Positions 18,917-27,232 of a stretch of DNA of 64,000 bases are shown here, in pieces. The notes beneath the pieces were generated by a model. The model had not been told where the DNA came from. It did not search any database and saw only the letters and a program-made list of their open reading frames with translations. Both the position numbers and the translations under genes were made by a program. This stretch comes from Marinibacterium sp050389775 (GTDB taxonomy: Bacteria; Pseudomonadota; Alphaproteobacteria; Rhodobacterales; Rhodobacteraceae): NCBI RefSeq assembly GCF_050389775.1, contig NZ_CP177145.1, positions 124,001 to 188,000 on the forward strand. The letters are read 5' to 3'. Within the stretch, counting starts at the first letter, position 1, and every line of letters starts with the position of its first letter.

Positions 18917-20191
18917 ATGAAGGCCCTTGAAGGAGTCAAGATCCTCGATTTCACCCATGTGCAGTCGGGACCGACCTGCACCCAGCTCCTCGCCTGGTTC
19001 GGCGCGGACGTGATCAAGGTCGAGCGGCCGGGCGTGGGCGATGCGACCCGCAAGCAGCTGGTCGACGTGCCGGGCGCGGACTCGCTCTATTTCACCATGC
19101 TCAACCACAACAAGCGGTCGATCGAGCTGAACTCGAAGAACGAGACGGGCAAGGAAGTGCTGACCCGCCTCATCGAGACCTGCGACGTGATGGTGGAAAA
19201 CTTTGCCCCGGGCGCGCTGGACCGCATGGGCTTCACCTGGGAGCGTATCCAGGAGATCAACCCGCGCATGATCCTGGCCTCGGTCAAGGGCTTTGGCCCG
19301 GGCAAGTACGAGGATTGCAAGGTCTATGAAAACGTCGCCCAATGTGCCGGCGGCGCGGCCTCGACCACCGGGTTCCTCGATGGCCCGCCCGTCGTGACCG
19401 GCGCGCAGATCGGTGACTCGGGCACCGGCCTGCACCTGGCGCTTGGCATCGTGACGGCGCTGTACCAGACCGCGAGGACGGGGCGTGGCCAAAAGGTCCT
19501 GGCGCCGATGCAGGACGGGGTGATCAACCTCTGCCGCGTCAAGCTGCGCGACCAGCAGCGCCTGTCGGCCGGCCCGCTCAAGGAATATTCGCAATACGGC
19601 GCGGGCATCGAATTCGGCGAGGCCACGCCGCGCGCGGGCAATGACTCGGGCGGCGGCCAGCCGGGCCGGATCCTCAAGTGCAAGGGCTGGGAAACCGATC
19701 CCAACGCCTACACCTACTTCATCACCCAGGCCGCGGTCTGGGAGAAGGTCTGCGACGTGATCGGCGAGCCCGATTGGAAGACCGCCGAGGGCTATGCCAC
19801 CCCGCCCGAGCGGCTGGACAAGCTGGACGCGATCTTTGAGCGGATCGAGCAATGGACCATGACCAAGACCAAGTTCGAGGTCATGGACATCTGCAACCCG
19901 CTGGACATTCCCGTCGGGCCGATCCTGTCGACCAAGGAGATCATGGAAGACGACGGGCTGCGCCAGACCGGGACCATTGTCGATGTCGATCACCCCGAGC
20001 GCGGGCGGTACGTTAGCGTCGGCTGCCCGATCAAGCTGTCCGACAGCCCGGTCGAAGTGACACGTTCGCCCCTGCTGGGCGAGCACACGGTCGAAATCCT
20101 GCAACAAGTTCTGGGCTACGACGGCGAAGCCCTGGCCCGTGTCGTGGAATCCGGCGCGGTGGGCAACGTGGACAAGAAAGCCGCGGAATAA
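18917..20191 (+). CDS. frc: Formyl-CoA:oxalate CoA-transferase
   Basis: A 424-residue class III CoA-transferase moving CoA from formyl-CoA to oxalate, so regenerating oxalyl-CoA. Visible family features: N-terminal GVKILDFTHVQSGPTCTQ with the conserved Gln at about 16, the catalytic Asp at about 167 in GAQIGDSGTGLH (Asp169 of the Oxalobacter enzyme), and the active-site glycine loop DSGGGQPG near 247. The length matches the family. It shares the transcription unit with oxc and the formyl-THF genes, so the pair forms the dissimilatory route oxalate to formate plus CO2. AGGGGAGGCACGCAA precedes the ATG. Confidence 0.95.
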   Translation: MKALEGVKILDFTHVQSGPTCTQLLAWFGADVIKVERPGVGDATRKQLVDVPGADSLYFTMLNHNKRSIELNSKNETGKEVLTRLIETCDVMVENFAPGALDRMGFTWERIQEINPRMILASVKGFGPGKYEDCKVYENVAQCAGGAASTTGFLDGPPVVTGAQIGDSGTGLHLALGIVTALYQTARTGRGQKVLAPMQDGVINLCRVKLRDQQRLSAGPLKEYSQYGAGIEFGEATPRAGNDSGGGQPGRILKCKGWETDPNAYTYFITQAAVWEKVCDVIGEPDWKTAEGYATPPERLDKLDAIFERIEQWTMTKTKFEVMDICNPLDIPVGPILSTKEIMEDDGLRQTGTIVDVDHPERGRYVSVGCPIKLSDSPVEVTRSPLLGEHTVEILQQVLGYDGEALARVVESGAVGNVDKKAAE

Positions 20192-20251
20192 AGTGAACCA
20201 AAGGGGGTGAACCGCCGGAGAGCGGGCACCCCATGTCCAGGGAGGACATCA

Positions 20252-21169
20252 ATGCGACTGATCGTGATGGGTCAGCAGGCGTTCGGCAAGGACGTGCTGG
20301 CCAAGTTACTGGAGACCGGGACCGACGAGGTTGTTGCGGTCTATTGCGAGCCCGACAAGGAGGGCAAGCCCGCCGACCCGATCAAGGAATTCGCGCTGGA
20401 AAAGGGCCTGCCGGTCGAGCAGCCCGCGAATTTCGACGACCAGGCCACGCTGGACAAGCTGGCCGGATTCAACGCCGACCTGATGGTCATGGCCTTCGTC
20501 AACGTCTTCGTCCCCGAAGCCGCCCGCGACACCCCGACCCACGGGTCGATCTGCTTTCACCCGTCGCTGCTGCCGCTGCACCGTGGCCCCTCGGCGGTCA
20601 ACTGGCCGATCATCCTTGGCTCGACCAAGTCGGGCTATTCTTGGTTCTACCCGTCCGACGGGCTGGACGAGGGCGACAGCCTCTTGCAGTGGGAATGCGA
20701 GATCGGCCCCGATGACACGGTGATCGACCTCTATTTCAAGAAGATCTATCCCCATGCCGTCGATTCCGTGCTGACCGTTGTGGACCTCTATCGCGACGGC
20801 AAGCCGCCGCGCATCGTGCCCGACGAAAGCCAGGCGACCTATGAGCGGCGCTGCAACAAGAACCATGCGCGCGTCGATTGGCACAAGCCCGTGGCCCATG
20901 TCTACAACCTGATCCGGGGCACCAACCCGGCGCCCGGGGCCTGGACCACGTTCAACGGCGACGAGCTGGGCATCTTCGACTCGGTCCGCGTGCCCGGCGA
21001 CGGGATTTCGGGACGGGTCCGCGAGATCACCGACGAAGGCATTTCCGTCCAGGCTGTGGGCGGGCGTGTTCTGGTCAAACGCGTGCGTCCTGCGGACGGC
21101 GCCAAGATGCCTGCCAGCGAGTGGGCCGCGTCGGTCGGTCTGAAGGCCGGCGACACATTCGGCAACTGA
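20252..21169 (+). CDS. Formyltransferase, 10-formyl-THF hydrolase-like (ALDH1L-type N-terminal domain)
   Basis: A 305-residue protein with the Fmt/PurN-like formyltransferase fold. The core HPSLLPLHRGPSAVNW (from about residue 105) and SDGLDEGDSLLQWECEI (catalytic Asp) match the folate domain of 10-formyl-THF dehydrogenase (ALDH1L): the residue two before the His is Cys, not the Asn of methionyl-tRNA formyltransferase. An Fmt-like C-terminal domain follows (about 205-300). There is no aldehyde dehydrogenase domain. The ATG at 20252 has GGGAGGACATCA upstream. Wedged between frc and formate-THF ligase, it probably moves or hydrolyses a formyl group on THF. Transfer between formyl-CoA and THF is an untested possibility. 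Confidence 0.82.
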   Translation: MRLIVMGQQAFGKDVLAKLLETGTDEVVAVYCEPDKEGKPADPIKEFALEKGLPVEQPANFDDQATLDKLAGFNADLMVMAFVNVFVPEAARDTPTHGSICFHPSLLPLHRGPSAVNWPIILGSTKSGYSWFYPSDGLDEGDSLLQWECEIGPDDTVIDLYFKKIYPHAVDSVLTVVDLYRDGKPPRIVPDESQATYERRCNKNHARVDWHKPVAHVYNLIRGTNPAPGAWTTFNGDELGIFDSVRVPGDGISGRVREITDEGISVQAVGGRVLVKRVRPADGAKMPASEWAASVGLKAGDTFGN

Positions 21170-21195
21170 AGCAACGCAACACCGGGAAGAGTATC

Positions 21196-22920
21196 ATGAA
21201 CGACATCGACACGATCACCGCCGCGAAATCCGCAGATGCCCCCAAGAAGCCGGGCTCGGACATCGAGATCGCACGCGCGGCCAACAAGAAGCCGATCCAG
21301 GAGATCGGCGCCAAGCTGGATATCCCCACCGAACACCTGCTGCCCTTCGGCCATGACAAGGCCAAGGTGTCGGAAACCTTCATCAAGTCGCTGGCCGATC
21401 AGAAGGACGGCCACCTTGTTCTGGTGACGGCGATCAACCCGACGCCCGCCGGCGAAGGCAAGACCACGACGACCGTGGGCCTGGGCGACGGCCTGAACGC
21501 CATCGGCAAGAAGACCGCCGTGTGCATCCGCGAAGCCTCGCTTGGCCCCTGCTTCGGCATGAAGGGTGGCGCGGCCGGCGGCGGTTACGCCCAGGTGGTG
21601 CCGATGGAGGACATGAACCTTCACTTCACCGGCGATTTCCACGCGATCACCAGCGCCCACAACCTGCTGGCCGCGATGCTCGACAACCACATCTACTGGG
21701 GCAACGAGCAGCAGGTCGACATCCGCCGCATCGCCTATCGCCGGGTGATGGACATGAACGACCGGGCCCTGCGCCAGATCGTCTGCAACCTGGGTGGCGT
21801 GGCCAACGGCTTCCCGCGCGAGGCCGGTTTCGACATCACCGTGGCCTCCGAAGTCATGGCGATCCTCTGCCTGGCGACCGACCTGGCCGACCTTGAAAAG
21901 CGCCTGGGCGACATCATCGTGGCCTACCGCCGCGACAAGACCCCTGTCTACTGCCGCGACATCAAGGCCGATGGTGCCATGACCGTGCTGCTCCAGCAGG
22001 CCATGCAGCCGAACCTGGTGCAGACGCTGGAAAACAACCCGGCCTTCGTGCATGGCGGCCCCTTTGCCAACATCGCGCACGGCTGCAACTCGGTCGTCGC
22101 CACCACCACCGCGCTGAAGCTGGCCGATTACGTGGTCACCGAAGCGGGCTTTGGCGCTGATCTGGGTGCCGAGAAGTTCATGGACATCAAGTGCCGCAAG
22201 GCCGGTCTCAAGCCCGAGGCAGTGGTCATCGTGGCCACGGTCCGCGCGATGAAGATGAACGGCGGCGTGGCCAAGGCCGATCTGGGCACCGAGAACGTGG
22301 ATGCCGTGAAAGCCGGCTGCGCCAACCTCGGCCGCCACATCGAGAACGTGAAGAAGTTTGGCGTGCCGGCCGTGGTCGCCATCAACCACTTCGTCACCGA
22401 CACCGATGCCGAAGTGCAGGCGGTCAAGGATTTCGTGGCCACCCAGGGCACCGAGGCCATCCTCTGCAAGCACTGGGCCAATGGCTCGAAAGGCACCGAG
22501 GACCTGGCCAAGAAGGTCGTCGAGCTGGTCGAGAGCGGCCAGGCCAACTATGCGCCGCTCTATCCCGACGAGATGCCGCTCTTCGAGAAGATCGAGACCA
22601 TCGCCAAGGAGATCTATCGCGCCGACGAGGTCGTGGCCGACAGCAAGGTGCGCAACCAGCTGAAGGAATGGGAAGAACAGGGCTATGGCAACCTGCCGGT
22701 CTGCATGGCCAAGACCCAGTATTCCTTTACCACCGATCCCAACAAGCGCGGCGCGCCCACGGGCCATTCCCTGCCGGTGCGCGAAGTGCGGCTGTCGGCC
22801 GGGGCCGGGTTCATCGTTGTCATCTGCGGCGAGATCATGACCATGCCGGGCCTGCCCAAGGTGCCCTCGGCCGAGATGATCTGCATCAATGACGACGGGC
22901 TGATCGACGGGTTGTTCTGA
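21196..22920 (+). CDS. fhs: Formate-tetrahydrofolate ligase
   Basis: A 574-residue enzyme making 10-formyl-THF from formate, THF and ATP, the entry of formate carbon into the serine cycle. It has the ATP P-loop PTPAGEGKTTTTVGLG (about 85-100), then CIREASLGPCFGMKGGAAGGGYAQV in two adjoining blocks, DNHIYWGN, and the C-terminal GEIMTMPGLPK. It is about 15 residues longer than the usual 557, mostly at the N-terminus. The frame fixes the ATG at 21196, although the upstream GGGAAGAG is a modest ribosome site. It follows the formyltransferase by 26 bases and precedes a stress protein by 4. Confidence 0.96.
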   Translation: MNDIDTITAAKSADAPKKPGSDIEIARAANKKPIQEIGAKLDIPTEHLLPFGHDKAKVSETFIKSLADQKDGHLVLVTAINPTPAGEGKTTTTVGLGDGLNAIGKKTAVCIREASLGPCFGMKGGAAGGGYAQVVPMEDMNLHFTGDFHAITSAHNLLAAMLDNHIYWGNEQQVDIRRIAYRRVMDMNDRALRQIVCNLGGVANGFPREAGFDITVASEVMAILCLATDLADLEKRLGDIIVAYRRDKTPVYCRDIKADGAMTVLLQQAMQPNLVQTLENNPAFVHGGPFANIAHGCNSVVATTTALKLADYVVTEAGFGADLGAEKFMDIKCRKAGLKPEAVVIVATVRAMKMNGGVAKADLGTENVDAVKAGCANLGRHIENVKKFGVPAVVAINHFVTDTDAEVQAVKDFVATQGTEAILCKHWANGSKGTEDLAKKVVELVESGQANYAPLYPDEMPLFEKIETIAKEIYRADEVVADSKVRNQLKEWEEQGYGNLPVCMAKTQYSFTTDPNKRGAPTGHSLPVREVRLSAGAGFIVVICGEIMTMPGLPKVPSAEMICINDDGLIDGLF

Positions 22921-22924
22921 TCCG

Positions 22925-23788
22925 ATGACCGGCAGCACGTTGCATACCATCATGATGCCGGTCCGCGGCGATGGCAGGGGGCCCGTGCTCTTTGCCCACG
23001 CCGCGGCGCTGGCCAAGCGCTTCGGGGCGCATGTCAAGGTCGTGCATTGCCACCCCAAGACCGAAGACCTGATGCCCCAGGGCGTGGTCATCCCCAGCTT
23101 TCTGCGGCGCCAGATCGAAGAGGCGTCGCAGGCCAGCGCGGATACCGAACAGGATTTCCTGGAGGCCAAGTTCTCGGCCGATGCGGCCCGGCACGGTGTC
23201 GACGAACAGGAACCCGAACTCGGGCGGCCCACCGCCCGGTTCTATGAATACACCGGCCGCCAGGTCGAGGCCGTGCGCCATTACGGCCGCCTGTCCGACC
23301 TGATCTGCGTGGCCAAGCCCAGCCCGTCGGAAAACCTCGGCTACAACACGCTGAAGGAGGCGCTGTTCACCTCGGGCCGGCCGGTGCTGATCTGCACCGA
23401 GACGGACGAGGTCGGGCTGGACATCGGGTCGAACGTGGCCATCGGCTGGAACGGCTCTTTGCAGGCCGCGCGGGCCGTGGCCCTGGCCATGCCGCTGATC
23501 GAAAAGGCCGACAAGGTCACGATCCTGACGGGCGGCCGGTCCAACCATTCAGCCTCGCCCGAGGAGTTCCAGGACTACCTGGCGCGGAGGGGGGTGCAGG
23601 CTGATGTGGTGGAATTCCACGTCCACGGAACGGCCGGGCGTCAGCTGCTGGCCAAGTCCGACGAAATCGGCGCGGATCTGCTGGTGATGGGGGCCTATCA
23701 CGAAAGCTATGAACGGGAAAGCTTGCTTGGGGGAAATTCTGCGGTAGTCGTAGAAGAAGCAACCATTCCGGTCGTGATGGTTCACTGA
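22925..23788 (+). CDS. Universal stress protein (UspA family)
   Basis: A 287-residue protein with two Usp-like halves. The N-terminal half (HTIMMPVRGDG to about 145) is degenerate. The C-terminal half (from about 165) keeps the nucleotide-binding ending MGAYHESYERESLLGGNSA, close to the Usp pattern Gly-x2-Gly-x9-Gly-Ser, and the final strand IPVVMVH. Its start is 4 bases after the fhs stop, so it is translated with the operon. Family members bind ATP and modulate stress responses. A role here, perhaps linked to acid or formyl stress during oxalate growth, is inference. Confidence 0.85.
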   Translation: MTGSTLHTIMMPVRGDGRGPVLFAHAAALAKRFGAHVKVVHCHPKTEDLMPQGVVIPSFLRRQIEEASQASADTEQDFLEAKFSADAARHGVDEQEPELGRPTARFYEYTGRQVEAVRHYGRLSDLICVAKPSPSENLGYNTLKEALFTSGRPVLICTETDEVGLDIGSNVAIGWNGSLQAARAVALAMPLIEKADKVTILTGGRSNHSASPEEFQDYLARRGVQADVVEFHVHGTAGRQLLAKSDEIGADLLVMGAYHESYERESLLGGNSAVVVEEATIPVVMVH

Positions 23789-23942
23789 AAAAGGCAATGG
23801 GATAAACAGGAAGGAGGAATACGCAGGAATACCGAGGAAGACCCTTCGGGCGCGTCAGTTCAACCAATAAGCGAATATATCCATGGCGCAGCCGGCCTTT
23901 TGGCCCGGCAACCCGAACTGGAAGAAACTTAGGGAGGACTAC

Positions 23943-24926
23943 ATGAAATTCTTGAAAACTCTGACGATGAGTGCGGCCGCTCTGGCCATGATGGCACCCG
24001 CGGCAATGGCCGAATGGCAGCCGCGCAAGCCCGTCGAATTCATCATCATGGCCGGGACCGGCGGTGGCGCGGACCAGATCGCCCGCCTGCTGCAGGGCCT
24101 GATCCAGTCCAAGGGCCTCAGCCCGCGGCCCTTCATTCCGATCAACAAGCCCGGCGGGTCCGGCGCCGAGGCCCTGTCCTACATCAAGGACAAGGAAGGC
24201 GACAACCACACGCTGCTCGTGGCGCTCAACAGCTTCTACACCACGCCGATCATCCAGGATGAGCTGGAAATCGACGTGACGAGCTTTGCGCCGATCGGCC
24301 GGATGGCGATGGACACCTTCCTGCTGTGGGTCAACACCGAACAGGAAGAGATCACCGATCTCGACAGCTACGTCGCCGCCGTCAAGGCTGCCGACAGCAG
24401 CTGGAAGGTCGGCGGCACCGGGTCGGGTCAGGAAGATTCGATCCTGACCGCGATGATGGAAAAGGAACTGGGCTACAAGGTGACCTACATCCCCTTCCCG
24501 GGCGGTGGCACCGTGGCCAAGAACCTGGTCGGCAACCAGATCGACTCGACCGTGAACAACCCCTCCGAGCAGATGGAGTTCTGGCGCGCCAAGAACACCA
24601 AGCCGCTGGTGCAGTTCAACGGCGAGCGGACCGAGCCGTTCATGGACGTGCCGACCGCCAAGGAGCTTGGCGTCGACATCGAGTATTACATGCAACGCTC
24701 GATCTCGGGGCCGGCCGGCATGGATCCGGAAGCCGTGGCCTGGTACCAGAACCTGTTCGAAGAGCTGTTCAACAGCCAGGAATGGCAGGATTACTGCACC
24801 TCCGACGGCCTGACCTGCGACAAGTGGATCACCGGTGACGAACTGGCCGCCTTCCACGATGCCCAGCTCAAGCGTCACGTCGAGCTGATCGAAGCCGTGG
24901 GCGCCGACAGCATCACGTCGAAGTAA
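23943..24926 (+). CDS. tctC: TctC-type solute-binding protein of a tripartite tricarboxylate transporter
   Basis: A 327-residue periplasmic binding protein with signal peptide MKFLKTLTMSAAALAMMAPAAMA, written here as a positively charged start, a hydrophobic core and an AMA cleavage site near residue 23. The mature protein begins with the TTT hallmark WQPRKPVEFIIMAGTGGGAD and has PGGSGAEAL in the ligand loop. AGGGAGGAC precedes the ATG. It opens the transport part of the oxalate operon, 154 bases after the stress-protein gene. TTT transporters take up carboxylates with H+ or Na+; oxalate is the obvious candidate from context. Confidence 0.92.
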   Translation: MKFLKTLTMSAAALAMMAPAAMAEWQPRKPVEFIIMAGTGGGADQIARLLQGLIQSKGLSPRPFIPINKPGGSGAEALSYIKDKEGDNHTLLVALNSFYTTPIIQDELEIDVTSFAPIGRMAMDTFLLWVNTEQEEITDLDSYVAAVKAADSSWKVGGTGSGQEDSILTAMMEKELGYKVTYIPFPGGGTVAKNLVGNQIDSTVNNPSEQMEFWRAKNTKPLVQFNGERTEPFMDVPTAKELGVDIEYYMQRSISGPAGMDPEAVAWYQNLFEELFNSQEWQDYCTSDGLTCDKWITGDELAAFHDAQLKRHVELIEAVGADSITSK

Positions 24927-24943
24927 GACCAACACGCCAACAC

Positions 24944-24970
24944 CGCCGGGCCCGCCGATGCGGCCCGGCG
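24944..24970 (+). other. Stem-loop behind tctC
   Basis: Perfect 9-bp stem CGCCGGGCC / GGCCCGGCG with a 9-base loop, 17 bases after the tctC stop and with no T-tract. Such a hairpin can protect the upstream message or reduce read-through, giving more binding protein than membrane subunits. Confidence 0.6.
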
Positions 24971-25083
24971 ACCACCAGACAACAACCCGCAGCAACCGAT
25001 CCGATCCACGCGCTTTCCGGCGCGCAACCGGGACGTGGACAGGACGCGACACAAACTCGGCCGTGCGGGAGTGGAGGAATGAA

Positions 25084-25611
25084 ATGTCTGTTCGTACGGC
25101 TGAATTGCTCATGGCCATCGCCATGTTCCTGGCGTCCCTGGGGCTGATGTGGACCGTCTACAGCGACGATCTGGCCATCGGCTGGGTGGCGGGACGTGGC
25201 CCGGGATCGGGGATGTGGCCGTTCTGGCTGTCCTTCGGCATGGCCGGCGCTTCGGTCTGGACCCTGGTGCGCTGGTACAACGGCACCACCCCGGAATCGC
25301 GCAACGAAGATCCCTATATCGACCCCGAAACCATCTTCATGGTCGGGATCACCATCGCCGCCATCTTCTTCCTGCTGCTGCTGACCAGTGTCATCGGGCT
25401 TTACTTTGCGATGATGCTCTTCCTGCTCTTCTACGTGAAGGGCATCGGCCGGCACGGCTGGGGCCTGACCATCGGTGTCACGCTGGGCGTGCCCGTGCTC
25501 ATCTACCTGCTCTTCGAAGCGGCCCTGAACAAGTACCTCCCAAGGGGTCTGCCGTTCTTCGAGAACATCATCCTGTACATCGACGATTTCCGCTACTCGA
25601 TCATGTACTGA
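25084..25611 (+). CDS. tctB: TctB-type small membrane subunit of TTT transporter
   Basis: A 175-residue inner-membrane protein with four predicted hydrophobic segments (about 5-25, 38-60, 85-105 and 108-150), matching the four-helix TctB architecture. The ATG at 25084 follows GGAGGAATGAA. An overlapping out-of-frame ATG five bases earlier is not used. Lying between tctC and tctA, it is the small integral component whose exact task in transport is not well defined in the family. Confidence 0.88.
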   Translation: MSVRTAELLMAIAMFLASLGLMWTVYSDDLAIGWVAGRGPGSGMWPFWLSFGMAGASVWTLVRWYNGTTPESRNEDPYIDPETIFMVGITIAAIFFLLLLTSVIGLYFAMMLFLLFYVKGIGRHGWGLTIGVTLGVPVLIYLLFEAALNKYLPRGLPFFENIILYIDDFRYSIMY

Positions 25612-25659
25612 GCCCGCCCCTCATAAAACCAATCTGTCTTCCAACAGGGGACGCACCAA

Positions 25660-27180
25660 ATGGACTCCATAATCTCATTGCTGGCGTCGGGGCTGCTTCA
25701 GTCCTTCGAGCCGCTCAACCTCGCCATGATCTTCCTGGGCTGTCTGGCCGGGCTGTTCATCGGCGCCATGCCGGGCCTCGGGTCGGTGAACGGTGTGGCC
25801 ATCCTGCTTCCTGTCACCTTCCTGGTGCCGCCGACCTCGGCCATCATCTTCCTGGCCGCGCTCTATTACGGCGCGATGTACGGGGGGGCCGTGTCGTCGA
25901 TCACCCTGGGCATCCCGGGGGCCTCGACGGCCGTGGCCACCGTGTTCGACGGCCGGCCCATGGCCCAGTCGGGCCGGGCCGACCAGGCGCTGATGGCCGC
26001 GGCCGTGGCGTCGTTCATCGGCGGCACGATCTCGGTCATCCTGTTCACCGGCTTCGCCCCGCCGCTTGCGGCCTTTGCGCTCAAGTTCGGACCACAGGAG
26101 GAATTCGCCCTGATGCTGCTGGCCTTTGCCACCTTCATCGGGCTGGGCGGGGATGACATACCCAAGACCATCTTCTCGATCCTGATCGGGCTGGTCCTGG
26201 CCGCCGTGGGCTTTGACATCATCTCGGGCAAGCCGCGCCTGATCTTCTTCGACATGGTCGAATTCCAGCGTGGCATCGAATTCCTGGTCCTGGCCATCGG
26301 CATCTACGGCATCGGCGAGATGATCTGGACGCTGGAACACACCAAGGGTGCGATCCAGATGCACAAGGTCGAATTCGGGCTGGCGCGCATCAAGCACAAC
26401 CTGCGCCAGATCAAGGATTACATCGGCTCGACCTTCCTCGGCTCGTTCCTGGGTTTCTTCGTGGGCACCCTGCCGGCTGCCGGCGCCACCCCCGCCGCCC
26501 TGATGTCCTATGGCCTGACCAAGTCGTTCTCGAAGGATGGCGACAGTTTCGGCAAGGGCAACGTGGCCGGCGTGGCCGCCCCGGAATCGGCCAACAACGC
26601 GGCCTCGACCGGGTCGATGCTGCCGATGCTGACCCTGGGCATTCCCGGTTCGCCGACCACGGCCATCCTGCTGGGCGGCATGATCATCTGGGGCCTGCGC
26701 CCGGGGCCGCTGCTGTTCTCGGAAAGCCCGGATTTCGTCTGGGGCCTGATCGGCTCGATGTACGTGGCCAACTTTGTCACCGTCGTGCTCAACATCGCGC
26801 TGATCCCGATCTTCATCCGCGTCCTGGCCATGCCCTTCACCGTGCTGGCTCCGGTCATCTTCGTGCTCTGCGTCGTCGGCGTCTTTGCCACGACAGACCG
26901 GATGTTCGACACCTGGATGATGCTTCTGCTGGGCGTGATGGGCTACCTGATGCGCAAGCTGAACTATCCCGTCGCTCCCGCCGTGCTGGCCATCGTGCTC
27001 GGCCCGCTGACGGAACGCTCGCTGCGCCAGTCGCTGATCTCCAGCCAGGGCGATGCGATGACCTTCTTCGAGCGCCCGATCTCGCTGGTCTGCATCCTGA
27101 TTGCCGTCGGACTTGTCAGCTATCCCGCCGTTTCCGGCTTCCTGCGGCGCCGCCGCGCCGAGATGGAAGCCGCCGAATAG
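25660..27180 (+). CDS. tctA: TctA-type large membrane subunit of TTT transporter
   Basis: A 506-residue permease with about 12 hydrophobic segments. The duplicated family motif is visible as GAMPGLGSVNG (about 32-42) with TLGIPGAS (about 84), and as GTLPAAGATPAAL (about 269) with TLGIPGSPTTA (about 326). These form the substrate and ion path. It ends 24 bases before a strong terminator, so it closes the operon that begins with gntR. Substrate assignment to oxalate or another small dicarboxylate rests on context only. Confidence 0.93.
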   Translation: MDSIISLLASGLLQSFEPLNLAMIFLGCLAGLFIGAMPGLGSVNGVAILLPVTFLVPPTSAIIFLAALYYGAMYGGAVSSITLGIPGASTAVATVFDGRPMAQSGRADQALMAAAVASFIGGTISVILFTGFAPPLAAFALKFGPQEEFALMLLAFATFIGLGGDDIPKTIFSILIGLVLAAVGFDIISGKPRLIFFDMVEFQRGIEFLVLAIGIYGIGEMIWTLEHTKGAIQMHKVEFGLARIKHNLRQIKDYIGSTFLGSFLGFFVGTLPAAGATPAALMSYGLTKSFSKDGDSFGKGNVAGVAAPESANNAASTGSMLPMLTLGIPGSPTTAILLGGMIIWGLRPGPLLFSESPDFVWGLIGSMYVANFVTVVLNIALIPIFIRVLAMPFTVLAPVIFVLCVVGVFATTDRMFDTWMMLLLGVMGYLMRKLNYPVAPAVLAIVLGPLTERSLRQSLISSQGDAMTFFERPISLVCILIAVGLVSYPAVSGFLRRRRAEMEAAE

Positions 27181-27203
27181 GCATCCTGACGGAGCAACTG
27201 AAC

Positions 27204-27228
27204 GGGGGGCCTTCGGGCCCCCCTTTTT
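27204..27228. terminator. Strong rho-independent terminator closing the oxalate operon
   Basis: Perfect stem GGGGGGCC (27204-27211), tetraloop TTCG, GGCCCCCC (27216-27223), then TTTTT. The minus-strand regulator gene ends only 4 bases beyond, so it may also serve that gene in the opposite direction, though without an equal T-tract. Confidence 0.93.
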
Positions 27229-27232
27229 CGTC

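Noticed and set aside
20252..21169. Methionyl-tRNA formyltransferase (fmt)
   Set aside because: The Asn-x-His active-site signature is absent; the site reads Cys-Phe-His-Pro, as in formyl-THF hydrolase domains, and no def gene is adjacent.
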